Positions 8,797 through 16,052 of a stretch of DNA of 64,000 nt are shown here, piece after piece (within the stretch, counting starts at the first letter, position 1; every line of letters begins with the position of its first letter). Location of the stretch: assembly GCA_018402075.1 (NCBI GenBank), contig JAGYJP010000001.1, positions 372,001 to 436,000 of the forward strand, in the 5' to 3' direction. The translations under genes and the position numbers were made by a program. Source of the DNA: Candidatus Nanopelagicales bacterium. GTDB taxonomy: Bacteria > Actinomycetota > Actinomycetes > S36-B12. Below the pieces are notes generated by a model, which worked only from the letters and a program-made list of their open reading frames with translations, was not told where the DNA came from and did not search any database.

Positions 8797-8943
8797 CCAT
8801 ACATTCTCCACATGTTAAGTAGTGGCCGAAACGATATAACGCATGCAGCAATTGGGGAAGCTTAATCTGTGTATCACTCGGTGCACATCCCCGTCCACAC
8901 CGCGCACCGCCACCAGGCGGGTGGGCCAGCCAACCACGCCCAC

Positions 8944-9213
8944 TCACCTACCTACGCGGTATACACGTCTCCGGGCCCAACCCCTCGTGACAGCGACTAG
9001 TTGTTCCTCGCTGATGTCGGCTTCCCGGGGTCAAGTAGGGCGGCAGGGTGATGGTCAGTTCGGCCGCATCACCTTCACGTGCACTGACCGTGAACGACTC
9101 CGGTAGATCAGACCCGCAGCTGCTGGTACCGCTTTGGGGTCGGCAAGGAAACGTTCCCGCGCCTTCGCATCAGTCACCGCCGGGGTAAGGGCTGCTAAAA
9201 AAACCTTGAGCAT
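8944..9213 (-). pseudogene. NHLP-like RiPP leader peptide ORF, copy B2 (frameshifted)
   Basis: The better preserved copy. From the ATG at 9213 (GGAG 9 bases upstream) the frame reads MLKVFLAALTPAVTDAKA, RERFLADPKAVPAAAGL, then a single-base loss. After it the other frame continues DLPESFTVSAREGD, AAELTITLPPYL, and after a second indel ADISEEQLVAVTRGW up to TGA at 8944. Leader hallmarks are FLADPKAV...AGLDLPESFTV, LTITLPP and the terminal ISEEQL helix; what follows would be a short Arg-rich core. As sequenced it cannot make one continuous product. Confidence 0.5.
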
Positions 9214-9446
9214 CCATACATTCTCCACATATTAAATAGTTGCCGAAACGATACACCCCAACAATCAACTGGGGGAAGCAATCTGCTTATCACTTAGTGA
9301 ACCCCCGACCAATATTTAGTGGTAAGAGTGGACTAGCGCACCAGGTAAGCCGCGACAGGTCTAAAAGCAATGAACATCTCGACACGTGGAGTCGTTTCGA
9401 GGCCGGACCCCACCCACGATAATGCCAGATGTCCGTAGTCTCATTT

Positions 9447-9479
9447 TGACACCTACCTGACACCTACCTGACACCTACC
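9447..9479. repeat. Three tandem copies of TGACACCTACC
   Basis: Perfect 11-bp unit repeated three times, 90 bp before the tRNA-Arg fragment at 9570. The spacing relative to an attachment-like site suggests recombinase arm sites or iterons, but no integrase gene is present in the window. A looser relative (ACACCTACGTTGATACCTACC) occurs near 6807. Confidence 0.6.
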
Positions 9480-9569
9480 CAAAGGTGGAACATAAAAAAT
9501 TAAGGTGAGATGCAATGAGACGACTTCCTCACAGATTGAACTTACTGACACACGGTGAAACTCTTTGCC

Positions 9570-9609
9570 CTACCCTGTCGGTTGGGGTTCGAGTCCCTCG
9601 GGCGCGCCA
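9570..9609 (+). other. tRNA-Arg 3' half (attachment-site-like fragment)
   Basis: Matches tRNA-Arg 6304-6345 from the anticodon loop to the CCA end, with only two single-base deletions in runs of G and C. The 5' half of the tRNA is absent, so it is not a functional gene. It marks the left end of repeat R copy 2 and is followed directly by the IS481 element at 9610. Confidence 0.85.
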
Positions 9610-10941
9610 TGTGATGTCTCAGGACATGCTTATCGGATGTCTCGAGACATCCTTATTCCCTGAACTTGTATCCCTTGGGCATTCCGCCTTTTCTGTGTCG
9701 GGTCTGGGTCCGGGTTTCGCGCCGGGGTTGGCTGTTTTTTGTCGGGGTTGATGGTGAGTTCGCGAAGGATTTCTCCGGTGTCGCGGTTGATGACGATGAC
9801 GTGTAGGTCATTTGGATGAGCATGCGGATGGGTGTGCCTGCGTGTTCCATGCCGAGTTTGATGTGGTGCAGGCGTCCTCCTCGTCGCAAGGTGACTGATC
9901 CTGTTGCGTGGATGGTGTCGTCGCGGATGCGGAAGTGTCTTGTTGTGTTGTGGTCGGGGATGGCTTTTGCTCTGGCTGTGTAGGCCTGGGTGGGGGTTTT
10001 CGGTTCAGTGCGCGGTGGGGTCTGCGGGTGTTGTAGTAGTCGGTGAATTCGTTGAGTTGGTGTTGGAGTTCGGTCAGGTTGCTTGCTCGTGGTCGTGCGG
10101 TGAGCCAGCGTTTGAGTGTTTGGTTGAGGCGTTCGACTTTTCCTTGTGTTTGGGGGTGGTTAGGTGTTTCAGTTCTTTTTTGGTGAACGCTGAGGTTGAG
10201 GAGTTCTATTTCAAAGGCGTTGGCTCCGCCACGATGTCTGGTGGTGAAGACGAATCCGTTGTCGGTCAACGTGGATTGGGGTGTGCCGTAGGTGGCGCAA
10301 GCGGCACGGAAGGTGGTCAACACGATTGCGCCGGTGACGGGTTTGTGGGCGGTGGCGGAGATGAGGAATCGGGAGTGGTCGTCGAGCCAGAGGAGAGTTC
10401 CGCGTCGTGTCCGTTGGCTAGGCGCCAATGGGTGAAGTCTGATTGCAGGTTTCGTTGGGCAGGTCAGCTTCAAATCGTGAGTAGGTGCGGCGTGGGCGTT
10501 TGCGTGGTTCGGGGTGATCAGGCCGGCGCGGGTCAAGATGCGCCAAATGGTTGTTACTGCTGGTGGCGTCTTCATTTCGGTGGTCAGTGCTGCATGGATG
10601 GAGTGCGGACCGGCGTCGCTCCGTAATCGATGAGTTCCTTACGCAAGGTCATGATGCGTTGGACTACCGCTGGTGGCGTGGTGCGAGAGTTGGTTTTGGG
10701 TCGTCGAGATTGTGGCTCGAGTGCTTGCCATCCTCCTGTCCGCCACGCTGCTAGGAGCTGTGCGACTCGAGGCTGCGAAAGCCCGTAGAGCCTGGCCACC
10801 TCCCTTTGAGACTTGCCTGAGAGAACTGCTTCAACGACCACTCGATGCTTTGACATGGCCAAAAAGGCTGTCAAAGTTGACTCATCAAGTGATAAAAAGG
10901 ATGTCGTGGGACATGCGATAAATATGTCGTGAAACAGGGCA
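9610..10941 (-). mobile_element. IS481-family insertion sequence, full length
   Basis: A 1.33-kb element with long imperfect terminal inverted repeats: left end GGACATGCTTATCGGATGTC and right end (complement) CGACATATTTATCGCATGTC. It is inserted at the CCA end of the tRNA-Arg fragment. The flanking target copies are CCTCGGGCGCGCCA (9596-9609, one C missing) and CCTCCGGGCGCGCCAA (10942-10957). The transposase reads on the minus strand, the same orientation as in the two deleted elements. Confidence 0.85.
9653..10856 (-). pseudogene. IS481-family transposase, multiply frameshifted
   Basis: DDE recombinase of the IS481 element. The N-terminal helix-turn-helix is clear from 10856 (MSKHRVVVEAVLSGKSQREV). 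The integrase core follows in several frames: WQSDFTHWRLANGHDAE with the first catalytic Asp near 10435, LLWLDDHSRF, then TLTDNGFVF with the second Asp and QGKVERLNQTLKRW with the catalytic Glu, and finally VTLRRGGRLHHI and INRDTGEILREL. At least five indels separate these blocks, three of them close to the first Asp. No single frame contains all three catalytic residues, so the gene is dead as sequenced, unless the region carries consensus errors. Confidence 0.85.
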
Positions 10942-10957
10942 CCTCCGGGCGCGCCAA

Positions 10958-11345
10958 TGTCGAGGTCGAGACATAGTTCCCGGCGAACCCCAGTCTGAGT
11001 ACATGGGGTATTTCTCGTTTAATTGTGCTTGAAATCGGATATAGGAACTACGGAATTGTCTCCTTGGATGGATTGTGACTAAAGCTTCAGCCAGGATCTA
11101 CCGAGGTAGTCGACGAATCGGGAGTTGATCCAGCGAACAGTGACGCCACATTTGATGGCGGTTTCCTGTTTCGACAAGCCTTGATGCACGACGGATAGCA
11201 GGATGACACGGGATTTAGACATGCCCAATTCTCGGGAACATGTCATGAACTCACCAAAACACCGAACCCCCAAAAGCCATGAAAACCACGTATCTGTGGG
11301 AACGATGTCATGACACACCCGGGAACGATGTCATGAACTAGAACA
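10958..11345 (-). mobile_element. Internally deleted IS481-type element, copy 2
   Basis: Same remnant as 6347-6740 (388 bp here) with the same internal deletion. It is flanked by CCTCCGGGCGCGCCAA (10942-10957) and CCTCCCGGGCGCGCCAA (11346-11362, one extra C). The shared deletion shows that the element was already defective before repeat R was duplicated. Confidence 0.75.
11079..11222 (-). pseudogene. IS481 transposase N-terminal fragment
   Basis: Encodes 47 residues beginning MSKSRVILLSVVHQGLSKQE with a helix-turn-helix (AIKCGVTVRWINSRF) and then stops. It corresponds to the first tenth of an IS481 transposase, and the whole catalytic core is missing. The equivalent fragment in copy 1 (from 6616) has additional indels. 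It could still give a DNA-binding peptide, but nothing in the sequence shows that it does. Confidence 0.6.
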
Positions 11346-11525
11346 CCTCCCGGGCGCGCCAAATGCGCGGAACTGCAGGTCAGGACGCAGCCTGGCCACT
11401 CGCTTTACACCTGCGTTGATACCTACCGTTTTTAGACTCTAGGGGCAGTGGTGATTCCATCCAACTAACTGAACAATTTGAGACCTATCTCACCGGTGGA
11501 TGCGATGAGCGGCCGCGGGTTTTGG

Positions 11526-12320
11526 TCACATCAGCAGAGTCATTCCAGTACGCGACAGCACGGCTTCTCGGCTGCGCGGCGCCCTTCCTCGCTCCTTACG
11601 AAGGAGGGCCGTGAACCGTTCGGAGATGTCCAGATCAGGCCACTTCGCCCAAACGTCGTCCTTGATGCTTGGGGCGATGACGTTCAGCCCAAAACCCATG
11701 ATGTCGGCGCTGGCACCCAGGGCCAGGAGTCGTGTTTCTGATCGTGCACCCGATGGAGGTTTGGGCTGGAAATGGGCGACCACCGCGTCCTGCGCAGTCG
11801 ACACCCGGTCGCTGGCAACCACGCGCTGCTCCATCGACCTGCGAGTGATCGCCGTGCTGGCGACAGTGAAGCATCGATCGTCGTTGTTGGGCTGCACGAG
11901 CCCGGCATCATGAGTAAGAGCGGCGGCGACGGCAACTTCCTGGTCGAGGGATGCATACGACGTGGCGTCGATCAAAAGCGCGCCGAGGACGTAACTGCGG
12001 CACGAATGGTTGTAGAGCGCGGACCCCAGACTCGCCTGCACGGGCGCGAAATCGCCGGATTCCTGCGCCCGGGCGAGCAATTGACAGGCTGCGTGCAGCC
12101 GCGCTTCCTGCTCAGAAGCAGCGAGAGCGGCTTGACGTGAAAGACGTAGTTTGCTGCGGGTCAGCTGGAGCATCGCTTGGCCGGACAACGTAATCGACTG
12201 TGCCAACGTCAGGCGGCCGCCGGTCTCATCCAGCCACGCGGTCGTACCCATTGGTGAAGCGGCCTCACCCTTTCGGTGGCCTGATCCTTGCGAACCATTG
12301 TCCGGTGTTGCGTAGGGCAT
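11526..12320 (-). CDS. HD-domain metal-dependent hydrolase (cyanamide-hydratase-like fold)
   Basis: 264-aa cytoplasmic protein with an HD domain: NHSCRSYVLGALLID supplies the first His, AAALTHDAGL the His-Asp pair, and VVAHFQPK plus LLALGASADIMGFG resemble the C-terminal half of cyanamide-hydratase-type HD proteins. The start at 12320 has AGGGG 7 bases upstream; an ATG at 12326 is less well placed. It lies 10 bp after a membrane-protein gene and is probably co-transcribed with it. A 5'-truncated near-identical copy is at 6916-7585. The true substrate is unknown; nucleotide or small-nitrile hydrolysis are both compatible with the fold. Confidence 0.7.
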   Translation of the reverse strand: MPYATPDNGSQGSGHRKGEAASPMGTTAWLDETGGRLTLAQSITLSGQAMLQLTRSKLRLSRQAALAASEQEARLHAACQLLARAQESGDFAPVQASLGSALYNHSCRSYVLGALLIDATSYASLDQEVAVAAALTHDAGLVQPNNDDRCFTVASTAITRRSMEQRVVASDRVSTAQDAVVAHFQPKPPSGARSETRLLALGASADIMGFGLNVIAPSIKDDVWAKWPDLDISERFTALLRKERGRAPRSREAVLSRTGMTLLM

Positions 12321-12330
12321 CGACATTCCC

Positions 12331-12705
12331 CTAATCGCGAGTTGCGAGCAGGCCGACAAGTGCGGCCACCAGCAGAGTGCCAAGTGCGATGTCGATGTAT
12401 GCGACGCGGTCGATCGGCGCGGACCTGGCACCGACGGCCCACCAGAGCGCAACGAAACTCCATGTGCTCACCGCGGCCACTACCAGCGCCGTCAGCCGCA
12501 GCGGCGACCAGAGTGCGCCCGCAATACAGATACCCGCGACGATGCCGAACAGCACAGCGCGGTGCTGCAACAGCAACCGAATCGTGGGGTCGTCAGCGTT
12601 TATTCCGTACAGGGACTCCAACTGGGATGCCCCCAGCAAGCCGAGGGCCGGGAGCAGGTGCACCAGGGCAGTCGCGAGGAGCGCGATCGTGGCTAGAAGC
12701 GTCAT
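12331..12705 (-). CDS. Four-helix membrane protein, unknown function
   Basis: 124 aa with four hydrophobic spans (TLLATIALLATALVHLLPAL, AVLFGIVAGICIAGAL, LTALVVAAVSTWSFVALWW, IDIALGTLLVAALVGLLA). The segment LESLYGINADDPTIRLLLQHRAVLFG resembles a widespread small membrane-protein family often mislabelled in databases. The ATG at 12705 is chosen because AAAGGAGGTGCA stands directly before it. It is upstream of and apparently coupled to the HD-domain gene. It lies outside repeat R, so it is present only once. Confidence 0.75.
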   Translation of the reverse strand: MTLLATIALLATALVHLLPALGLLGASQLESLYGINADDPTIRLLLQHRAVLFGIVAGICIAGALWSPLRLTALVVAAVSTWSFVALWWAVGARSAPIDRVAYIDIALGTLLVAALVGLLATRD

Positions 12706-12754
12706 TGCACCTCCTTTTCCTCGCGGTGGGTTGCCCGACCGGGTCGGGAGTGTC

Positions 12755-12775
12755 GACATAGTCTGAATCTATGTC
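12755..12775. promoter_or_regulatory. Inverted repeat upstream of the membrane protein / HD operon
   Basis: Perfect 7-bp arms GACATAG and CTATGTC separated by 7 bases, about 50 bp before the start at 12705. Size and position fit a dimeric repressor site; no regulator is identified. Confidence 0.35.
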
Positions 12776-12913
12776 ACCCAGCGTTGGCTGACAACGCTTC
12801 TTTGTGCACCACGAAGGGGTGTCGTGAAGCTGTCCCGGTATGACTCGCAGTGATGAGCAACGAATCGCGGACAGTCGAGGCTCCCAGCCATAGCAGGGGT
12901 GCGGCCCACGAAA

Positions 12914-13273
12914 CTAGCGGATCTGCAGGATCCGATCACTCTTTCCCCAAGCCTGATCAGCCGTCAAAACCAGGTCGTCGCGTCGATCTGCCAAGGCAAG
13001 GCACAATCGATCGCCCAACGACAACCCTGGTGTGGAGCCCTTGATGTCAGCAGAGCGCCGAGCATCATCTGCTGACACGGCTTCGGTACGAACACCACTA
13101 CCGACCAGAATCGCCTCAGCGAGACTGCGCTCCACAGCGCCCGCCAGCCTGGTGAGAACCTCGGCCAAATTCGCAGCACCAATGACCGAATCCTCGAGAT
13201 GCCGTCTCACTACTTCCGCCCCCTTCTCACCTTGTAAGAAGGCGAGCGCCGCCGAAGCATCGAGAACCGTCAT
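12914..13273 (-). CDS. vapC: VapC-type PIN-domain toxin (RNase)
   Basis: 119-aa PIN-domain endoribonuclease, the toxin of a type II pair that cleaves RNA when released from its antitoxin. The Mg-binding acidic residues of the PIN fold are visible: Asp in MTVLDASA, Glu in NLAEVLTRL, Asp in LSLGDRLCLALA and Asp in VLTADQAW. Length is typical. The start ATG overlaps the antitoxin stop (ATGA, 13270-13273), giving translational coupling with the antitoxin made first. Confidence 0.9.
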   Translation of the reverse strand: MTVLDASAALAFLQGEKGAEVVRRHLEDSVIGAANLAEVLTRLAGAVERSLAEAILVGSGVRTEAVSADDARRSADIKGSTPGLSLGDRLCLALADRRDDLVLTADQAWGKSDRILQIR

Positions 13274-13518
13274 GCGTTCTCGCGTTCGACTTCGGCACGG
13301 CGCTCGGACAACAACTCGGCAACCAAGTCCCGACCCTCCAGTCGGGATTGCAGCCAGGTTAGGGCTTCATCTGTGGACATCACTAACAAGCCTGCGTCGG
13401 TATCAACCGCGATGAGTGGCGCACCGGTATCCCAGCCGTGCCGGTCGCGAACCTCGATTGGGATCACGAGGCGCCCTCGATCACCAAGAGCCACGGAATG
13501 CGAGACGTTATTGGACAT
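13270..13518 (-). CDS. vapB: VapB-type antitoxin, AbrB/MazE swapped-hairpin fold
   Basis: 82-aa antitoxin and autorepressor. The N-terminal half (VALGDRGRLVIPIEVRDRHGW) is an AbrB/SpoVT DNA-binding motif; the C-terminal helix (SRLEGRDLVAELLSERRAE) should wrap the toxin. The ATG at 13518 is preferred over upstream in-frame codons because the DNA-binding motif starts just after it. It precedes vapC with a 4-base overlap. An inverted repeat 28 bp upstream is a good operator candidate. Confidence 0.88.
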   Translation of the reverse strand: MSNNVSHSVALGDRGRLVIPIEVRDRHGWDTGAPLIAVDTDAGLLVMSTDEALTWLQSRLEGRDLVAELLSERRAEVERENA

Positions 13519-13545
13519 GACCAAATAGTACCACTTCAGAATGAT

Positions 13546-13573
13546 TGTGGGAATACATAAATCTGTTCCCACA
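13546..13573. promoter_or_regulatory. Probable VapBC operator
   Basis: Perfect 8-bp inverted repeat TGTGGGAA and TTCCCACA with a 12-bp spacer, just upstream of vapB. VapBC complexes bind such palindromes to repress their own promoter; the assignment is by position. Confidence 0.55.
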
Positions 13574-13718
13574 CTCAGCCTTTTTTGAGTCTTTTGACCT
13601 GACCGGAGGATGGGTAAATGTGCCATTCACTGTCAGGGGTGCGCCCTAGATTCACCACAACAGCAAATATTCAGACGGGCTGGGATAGACCCGGTGCACT
13701 TTCGTCCAAGGAGTTGTC

Positions 13719-14348
13719 ATGAAAAGTGGTGCAGGTTGCTTTGCAACCGGCAGTGCCGTGTTCACCGGCATCATGATCGGATTCGTCGTGACCCTTTTTG
13801 GTCTTGGACCGGTGTTCGGAATTATTGCCGCAATACTGGTCACCTGGCTGATCCTGGGCACATACCGAAAGAAGTCACGAGCGACTGATCCGGGTGAATC
13901 ACCCACGGGGCAAGATCTTCAGTTGGCCGACGGATCCACAATCCGCAATGCTCGCGGGGAGCTCTCCCGAGGTGGCACCGCCGCAGACATTGCTCCCCAG
14001 GGCGACTCCATGGTGAAGATCGCATTTGAACCTACGGGAGAAAATGTTGAAACCCTCATTGCATTACTCAGCCTCTCCGCTGGCCGGGTCGGGTACCGCG
14101 ATGCAATCACCGTGCCCGAGGATGGTGACCTGATCGTGAACGCCATGGTGAGGCTGGTGTCGAATATTTCAGCCTCTGACGATCACGACCTGGGCGCGGC
14201 ACCCGTCGGACGAATCCCAGCCAGAGCATGGGCAGAATTCCCCGCACTCGGATTAGGGGTGACATTCGTGCAGGTTGAACTCTGTGCCGAGTTCGAGGGC
14301 GCCCGCGCAGGTTGGATCATCTTTCGCGAATCCGCATTACGCGATTAA
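13719..14348 (+). CDS. Membrane-anchored protein of unknown function, 209 aa
   Basis: Begins with a glycine-rich hydrophobic region (about residues 8-46, GSAVFTGIMIGFVVTLFGLG and GIIAAILVTWLILGT) that makes two membrane spans, followed by a basic stop-transfer YRKKSR and a roughly 150-residue soluble domain. No catalytic motif is recognised; the soluble part has strand-rich character (MVKIAFEPTGENVETLIALL ... LGVTFVQVELCAEFEGARAG). It stands alone between the VapBC pair and a convergent acyltransferase gene. Confidence 0.72.
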   Translation: MKSGAGCFATGSAVFTGIMIGFVVTLFGLGPVFGIIAAILVTWLILGTYRKKSRATDPGESPTGQDLQLADGSTIRNARGELSRGGTAADIAPQGDSMVKIAFEPTGENVETLIALLSLSAGRVGYRDAITVPEDGDLIVNAMVRLVSNISASDDHDLGAAPVGRIPARAWAEFPALGLGVTFVQVELCAEFEGARAGWIIFRESALRD

Positions 14349-14422
14349 CCAGAACGAAATAGATGATTTCTTTGCCCTGTCAGCACACTCACAGCCGGGC
14401 AACACCGGGTTTTACTGGCGCG

Positions 14423-15079
14423 CTAGGAACTTGTAGCGGCCTGAGCCTTGAGATCCCTGGCGAAAGAATCGACATATGGCATGCCTCCAGCTTCGAGAAG
14501 AGCGTTCTTAATCACGTCAACGATTTCATTGGGTGACATGGTGTGAACATCGATCGGCAAACGAGATGAAATGTGTACGGTGACTCTGTGGCGAAAACGT
14601 TTGACACCTAAGTAGGTAGTTGTAATCGCATGCACAGGAGTGTCCGGACTATTCTGAAAAACCGGAATAAGAATTCTTCGGTGAAGTTTGTGCAGTGACT
14701 TTTTATCCGGTGAACGGGTGCCTTCCGGATACAAACCCAATTTGTTGCCGTCAGCCAAAGTGAGCGCGGCCATGTTGAGTGCCCACTTGGTTGAGGTTTC
14801 ATCGCCTCTGCGTAAGGGGATTTGTCCCATCCATCGGAAAAAGATTGCTCCTCGGTTTTCAAAAACCTCAACCTTTGCAAAGGCAGTCACTCGCCACCAA
14901 TGCTTGATCACGGCAGCGACCGGATCCATGGCGTGAAGGTGATTCCCTACAAGAATGGCTGGACCCTTACCAACATGGGAAGAACCCGAAACCTTGACGG
15001 AGTAACGCAACCTCAGGATCCGCATAAAGAAGATTGTGGGGAAATATGTACGGGCCCGACCGGGACGCCCAATCCGCAT
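14423..15079 (-). CDS. 1-acyl-sn-glycerol-3-phosphate acyltransferase-like (PlsC family)
   Basis: Membrane-associated acyltransferase that should place an acyl chain on lysophosphatidate in phospholipid synthesis. Block I is NHLHAMDP (H-x4-D catalytic pair) and block III is YPEGTRSPDKK; GAIFFRWMGQIPLRRG matches block II. The segment TYFPTIFFMRILRLRYSVKV is the usual N-terminal amphipathic helix. The start is uncertain: the frame is open up to 15259 without a good ribosome-binding site, and I choose the ATG at 15079 because it gives a family-like N-terminus (218 aa). The exact acyl acceptor is not visible. Confidence 0.85.
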   Translation of the reverse strand: MRIGRPGRARTYFPTIFFMRILRLRYSVKVSGSSHVGKGPAILVGNHLHAMDPVAAVIKHWWRVTAFAKVEVFENRGAIFFRWMGQIPLRRGDETSTKWALNMAALTLADGNKLGLYPEGTRSPDKKSLHKLHRRILIPVFQNSPDTPVHAITTTYLGVKRFRHRVTVHISSRLPIDVHTMSPNEIVDVIKNALLEAGGMPYVDSFARDLKAQAATSS

Positions 15080-15319
15080 GCCTGGATAAATGCCTTTACC
15101 TTGCTCAAACAGCGAGTCATAGGTTCCTGATTGACGGTCAGCCACTGCATAATCATGCCCTCCCTGGGAAATTTCCGCGAGGGCACGGTGCGAGTACCGG
15201 CGGATTTGGATGGGCGGCACTGGTACCAGCCGCTGCCCGTCCTTTAAATATAAGACCAAACTTCTTCATCAAATGCCTAATGAATGTGTTTAAGGTACTT
15301 TTCTCCCAGGAGGTCGGCC

Positions 15320-15793
15320 ATGCGCAGATTCATTGCCATCGTGCTCGTTTTCTCCTTGGGAGTTGCCCTTGCTGGCACTTATTTCTCACGACCATCGAGC
15401 GGCCCATCTGCTAACTCATCTGTCATATTGAGCTCAGGTAATTGCTCCACACAAGACCTCATTGCTATTGAGCAGGGAATTGTCAATCAAACTGAATCTC
15501 TGAGTGCACAGGATTTTCAACGAGCACTGACATACTCCTCGGATTCCTTTAGATCCAGAATCTCTGAGAGTCAGTTCGCACGCATAATCTCTCTTGGCTA
15601 TGAATTCCTTCTACAAGATCCCGACATCACTCTTGAGTCGTGTGACCAGAGCGGCGACGGCCAAATTGTCGTTTCCGCGTCCTTTGATACTGGCTCGGAT
15701 GTAGTTCGTCTGACCTACTACATGACCAATGAACGCAACGGCTGGTTCATTGACTCAGCATCACGACCGGGCAATGAGCAACTCACCGTGTGA
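15320..15793 (+). CDS. Secreted DUF4864-like protein
   Basis: 157 aa with an N-terminal signal or anchor (MRRFIAIVLVFSLGVALAGTYF), so probably exported. The body (ALTYSSDSFRSRISESQFAR and LGYEFLL) resembles DUF4864, an NTF2-like domain of unknown role. AGGAGG lies 6 bases before the ATG at 15320, which settles the start. It stands upstream of the sulfur operon, but the riboswitch leader begins about 70 bp after its stop, so it is probably a separate unit. Confidence 0.7.
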   Translation: MRRFIAIVLVFSLGVALAGTYFSRPSSGPSANSSVILSSGNCSTQDLIAIEQGIVNQTESLSAQDFQRALTYSSDSFRSRISESQFARIISLGYEFLLQDPDITLESCDQSGDGQIVVSASFDTGSDVVRLTYYMTNERNGWFIDSASRPGNEQLTV

Positions 15794-15865
15794 CCGAGCA
15801 GCCTAGGGACACCGAGAATACCCCGGATTTGCCATACCTGAATCCCTCTGCTACCTTTCCGTTCA

Positions 15866-15947
15866 ACATCCAGAGCGGCTGAGAGATCTGGCTCATTGAC
15901 GCCGCAGCAACCCACTTAGGGTGCTACCGCCAGAACCGATGTCAGGA
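15866..15947 (+). promoter_or_regulatory. SAM riboswitch (SAM-I superfamily)
   Basis: P1 pairs ACATC (15866-15870) with GATGT (15938-15942). In between are the conserved SAM-I blocks in order: AGAG, GGCTGAGAGAT (canonical GGCKGAGGGA), CTGGCTC ATTGACGCC, GCAGCAACC, GGGTGCTA and CCAGAAC. The element is short and may be a SAM-I/IV-type variant. It precedes a sulfonate ABC transporter and metY, so S-adenosylmethionine should repress the operon, most likely through translation or an attenuator. Confidence 0.82.
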
Positions 15948-15953
15948 GCAGCA

Positions 15954-16052
15954 ATGGTCAAAGGTTCACACTTATCCGACCCACGTTTTTCCTTGGTGTC
16001 ATGTATTGAAATGGACTGCATGCGTATGTCCAGCGCGATCTGTTTGCGCTAA
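15954..16052 (+). CDS. Cys/Met-rich sulfur leader peptide (uORF), 32 aa
   Basis: Small ORF with AGGAG 5 bases before its ATG, directly after the riboswitch. It encodes MVKGSHLSDPRFSLVSCIEM followed by DCMRMSSAICLR: three Cys and four Met in 32 residues. The end, D.MR.SSAIC, resembles the cysteine-containing leader peptides found before actinobacterial sulfur genes, where ribosome stalling at Cys codons controls the downstream operon. The ABC transporter start is 74 bases further on. A regulatory role is inferred from composition and position. Confidence 0.7.
   Translation: MVKGSHLSDPRFSLVSCIEMDCMRMSSAICLR

Larger units (their letters stand above)
8456..9300. repeat. Tandem diverged duplication, about 0.42 kb per unit
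   Basis: Two head-to-tail units, about 8456-8876 and 8878-9300, align along their length with many substitutions and indels; stretches such as AAGGAAACGTTCC, CATCAGTCACCGCCGGGGTAA and CTTGAGCATCCATACATTCT are shared. Each unit carries one copy of the leader-peptide-like ORF on the minus strand. Confidence 0.7.
9570..12189. repeat. Direct repeat R, copy 2 (interrupted by IS481)
   Basis: Partner of 6304-7585. If the element at 9610-10941 and its duplicated target are removed, the tRNA-Arg 3' half joins the 388-bp IS481 remnant and the HD-domain gene exactly as in copy 1. In this copy the HD gene continues intact beyond the repeat edge, so copy 2 is closer to the ancestral arrangement. Confidence 0.85.

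Noticed and set aside
9447..9479. CRISPR array
   Set aside because: The 11-bp units are directly abutting, with no spacers and no cas genes; the 14-bp arrays at 40428 and 56836 are rejected as CRISPR for the same reason.
9570..9609. Second functional tRNA-Arg gene
   Set aside because: Only the 3' half is present and it carries two single-base deletions.
9904..10626. Long plus-strand frame (240 aa) opposite the IS481 transposase
   Set aside because: Composition is Gly/Val/Trp/Cys-rich low complexity, and it is antisense to clear transposase blocks.
12288..12761. Plus-strand frame of 157 aa opposite the four-helix membrane protein
   Set aside because: Arg/Pro-rich antisense shadow; the minus-strand gene has an excellent ribosome-binding site and clear membrane helices.
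15866..15947. TPP (THI-box) riboswitch because of GCTGAGA
   Set aside because: The remaining THI-box blocks are missing or in the wrong order, whereas AGAG, GCAACC and GGTGCTA fit the SAM-I order; the operon is for sulfur, not thiamine.
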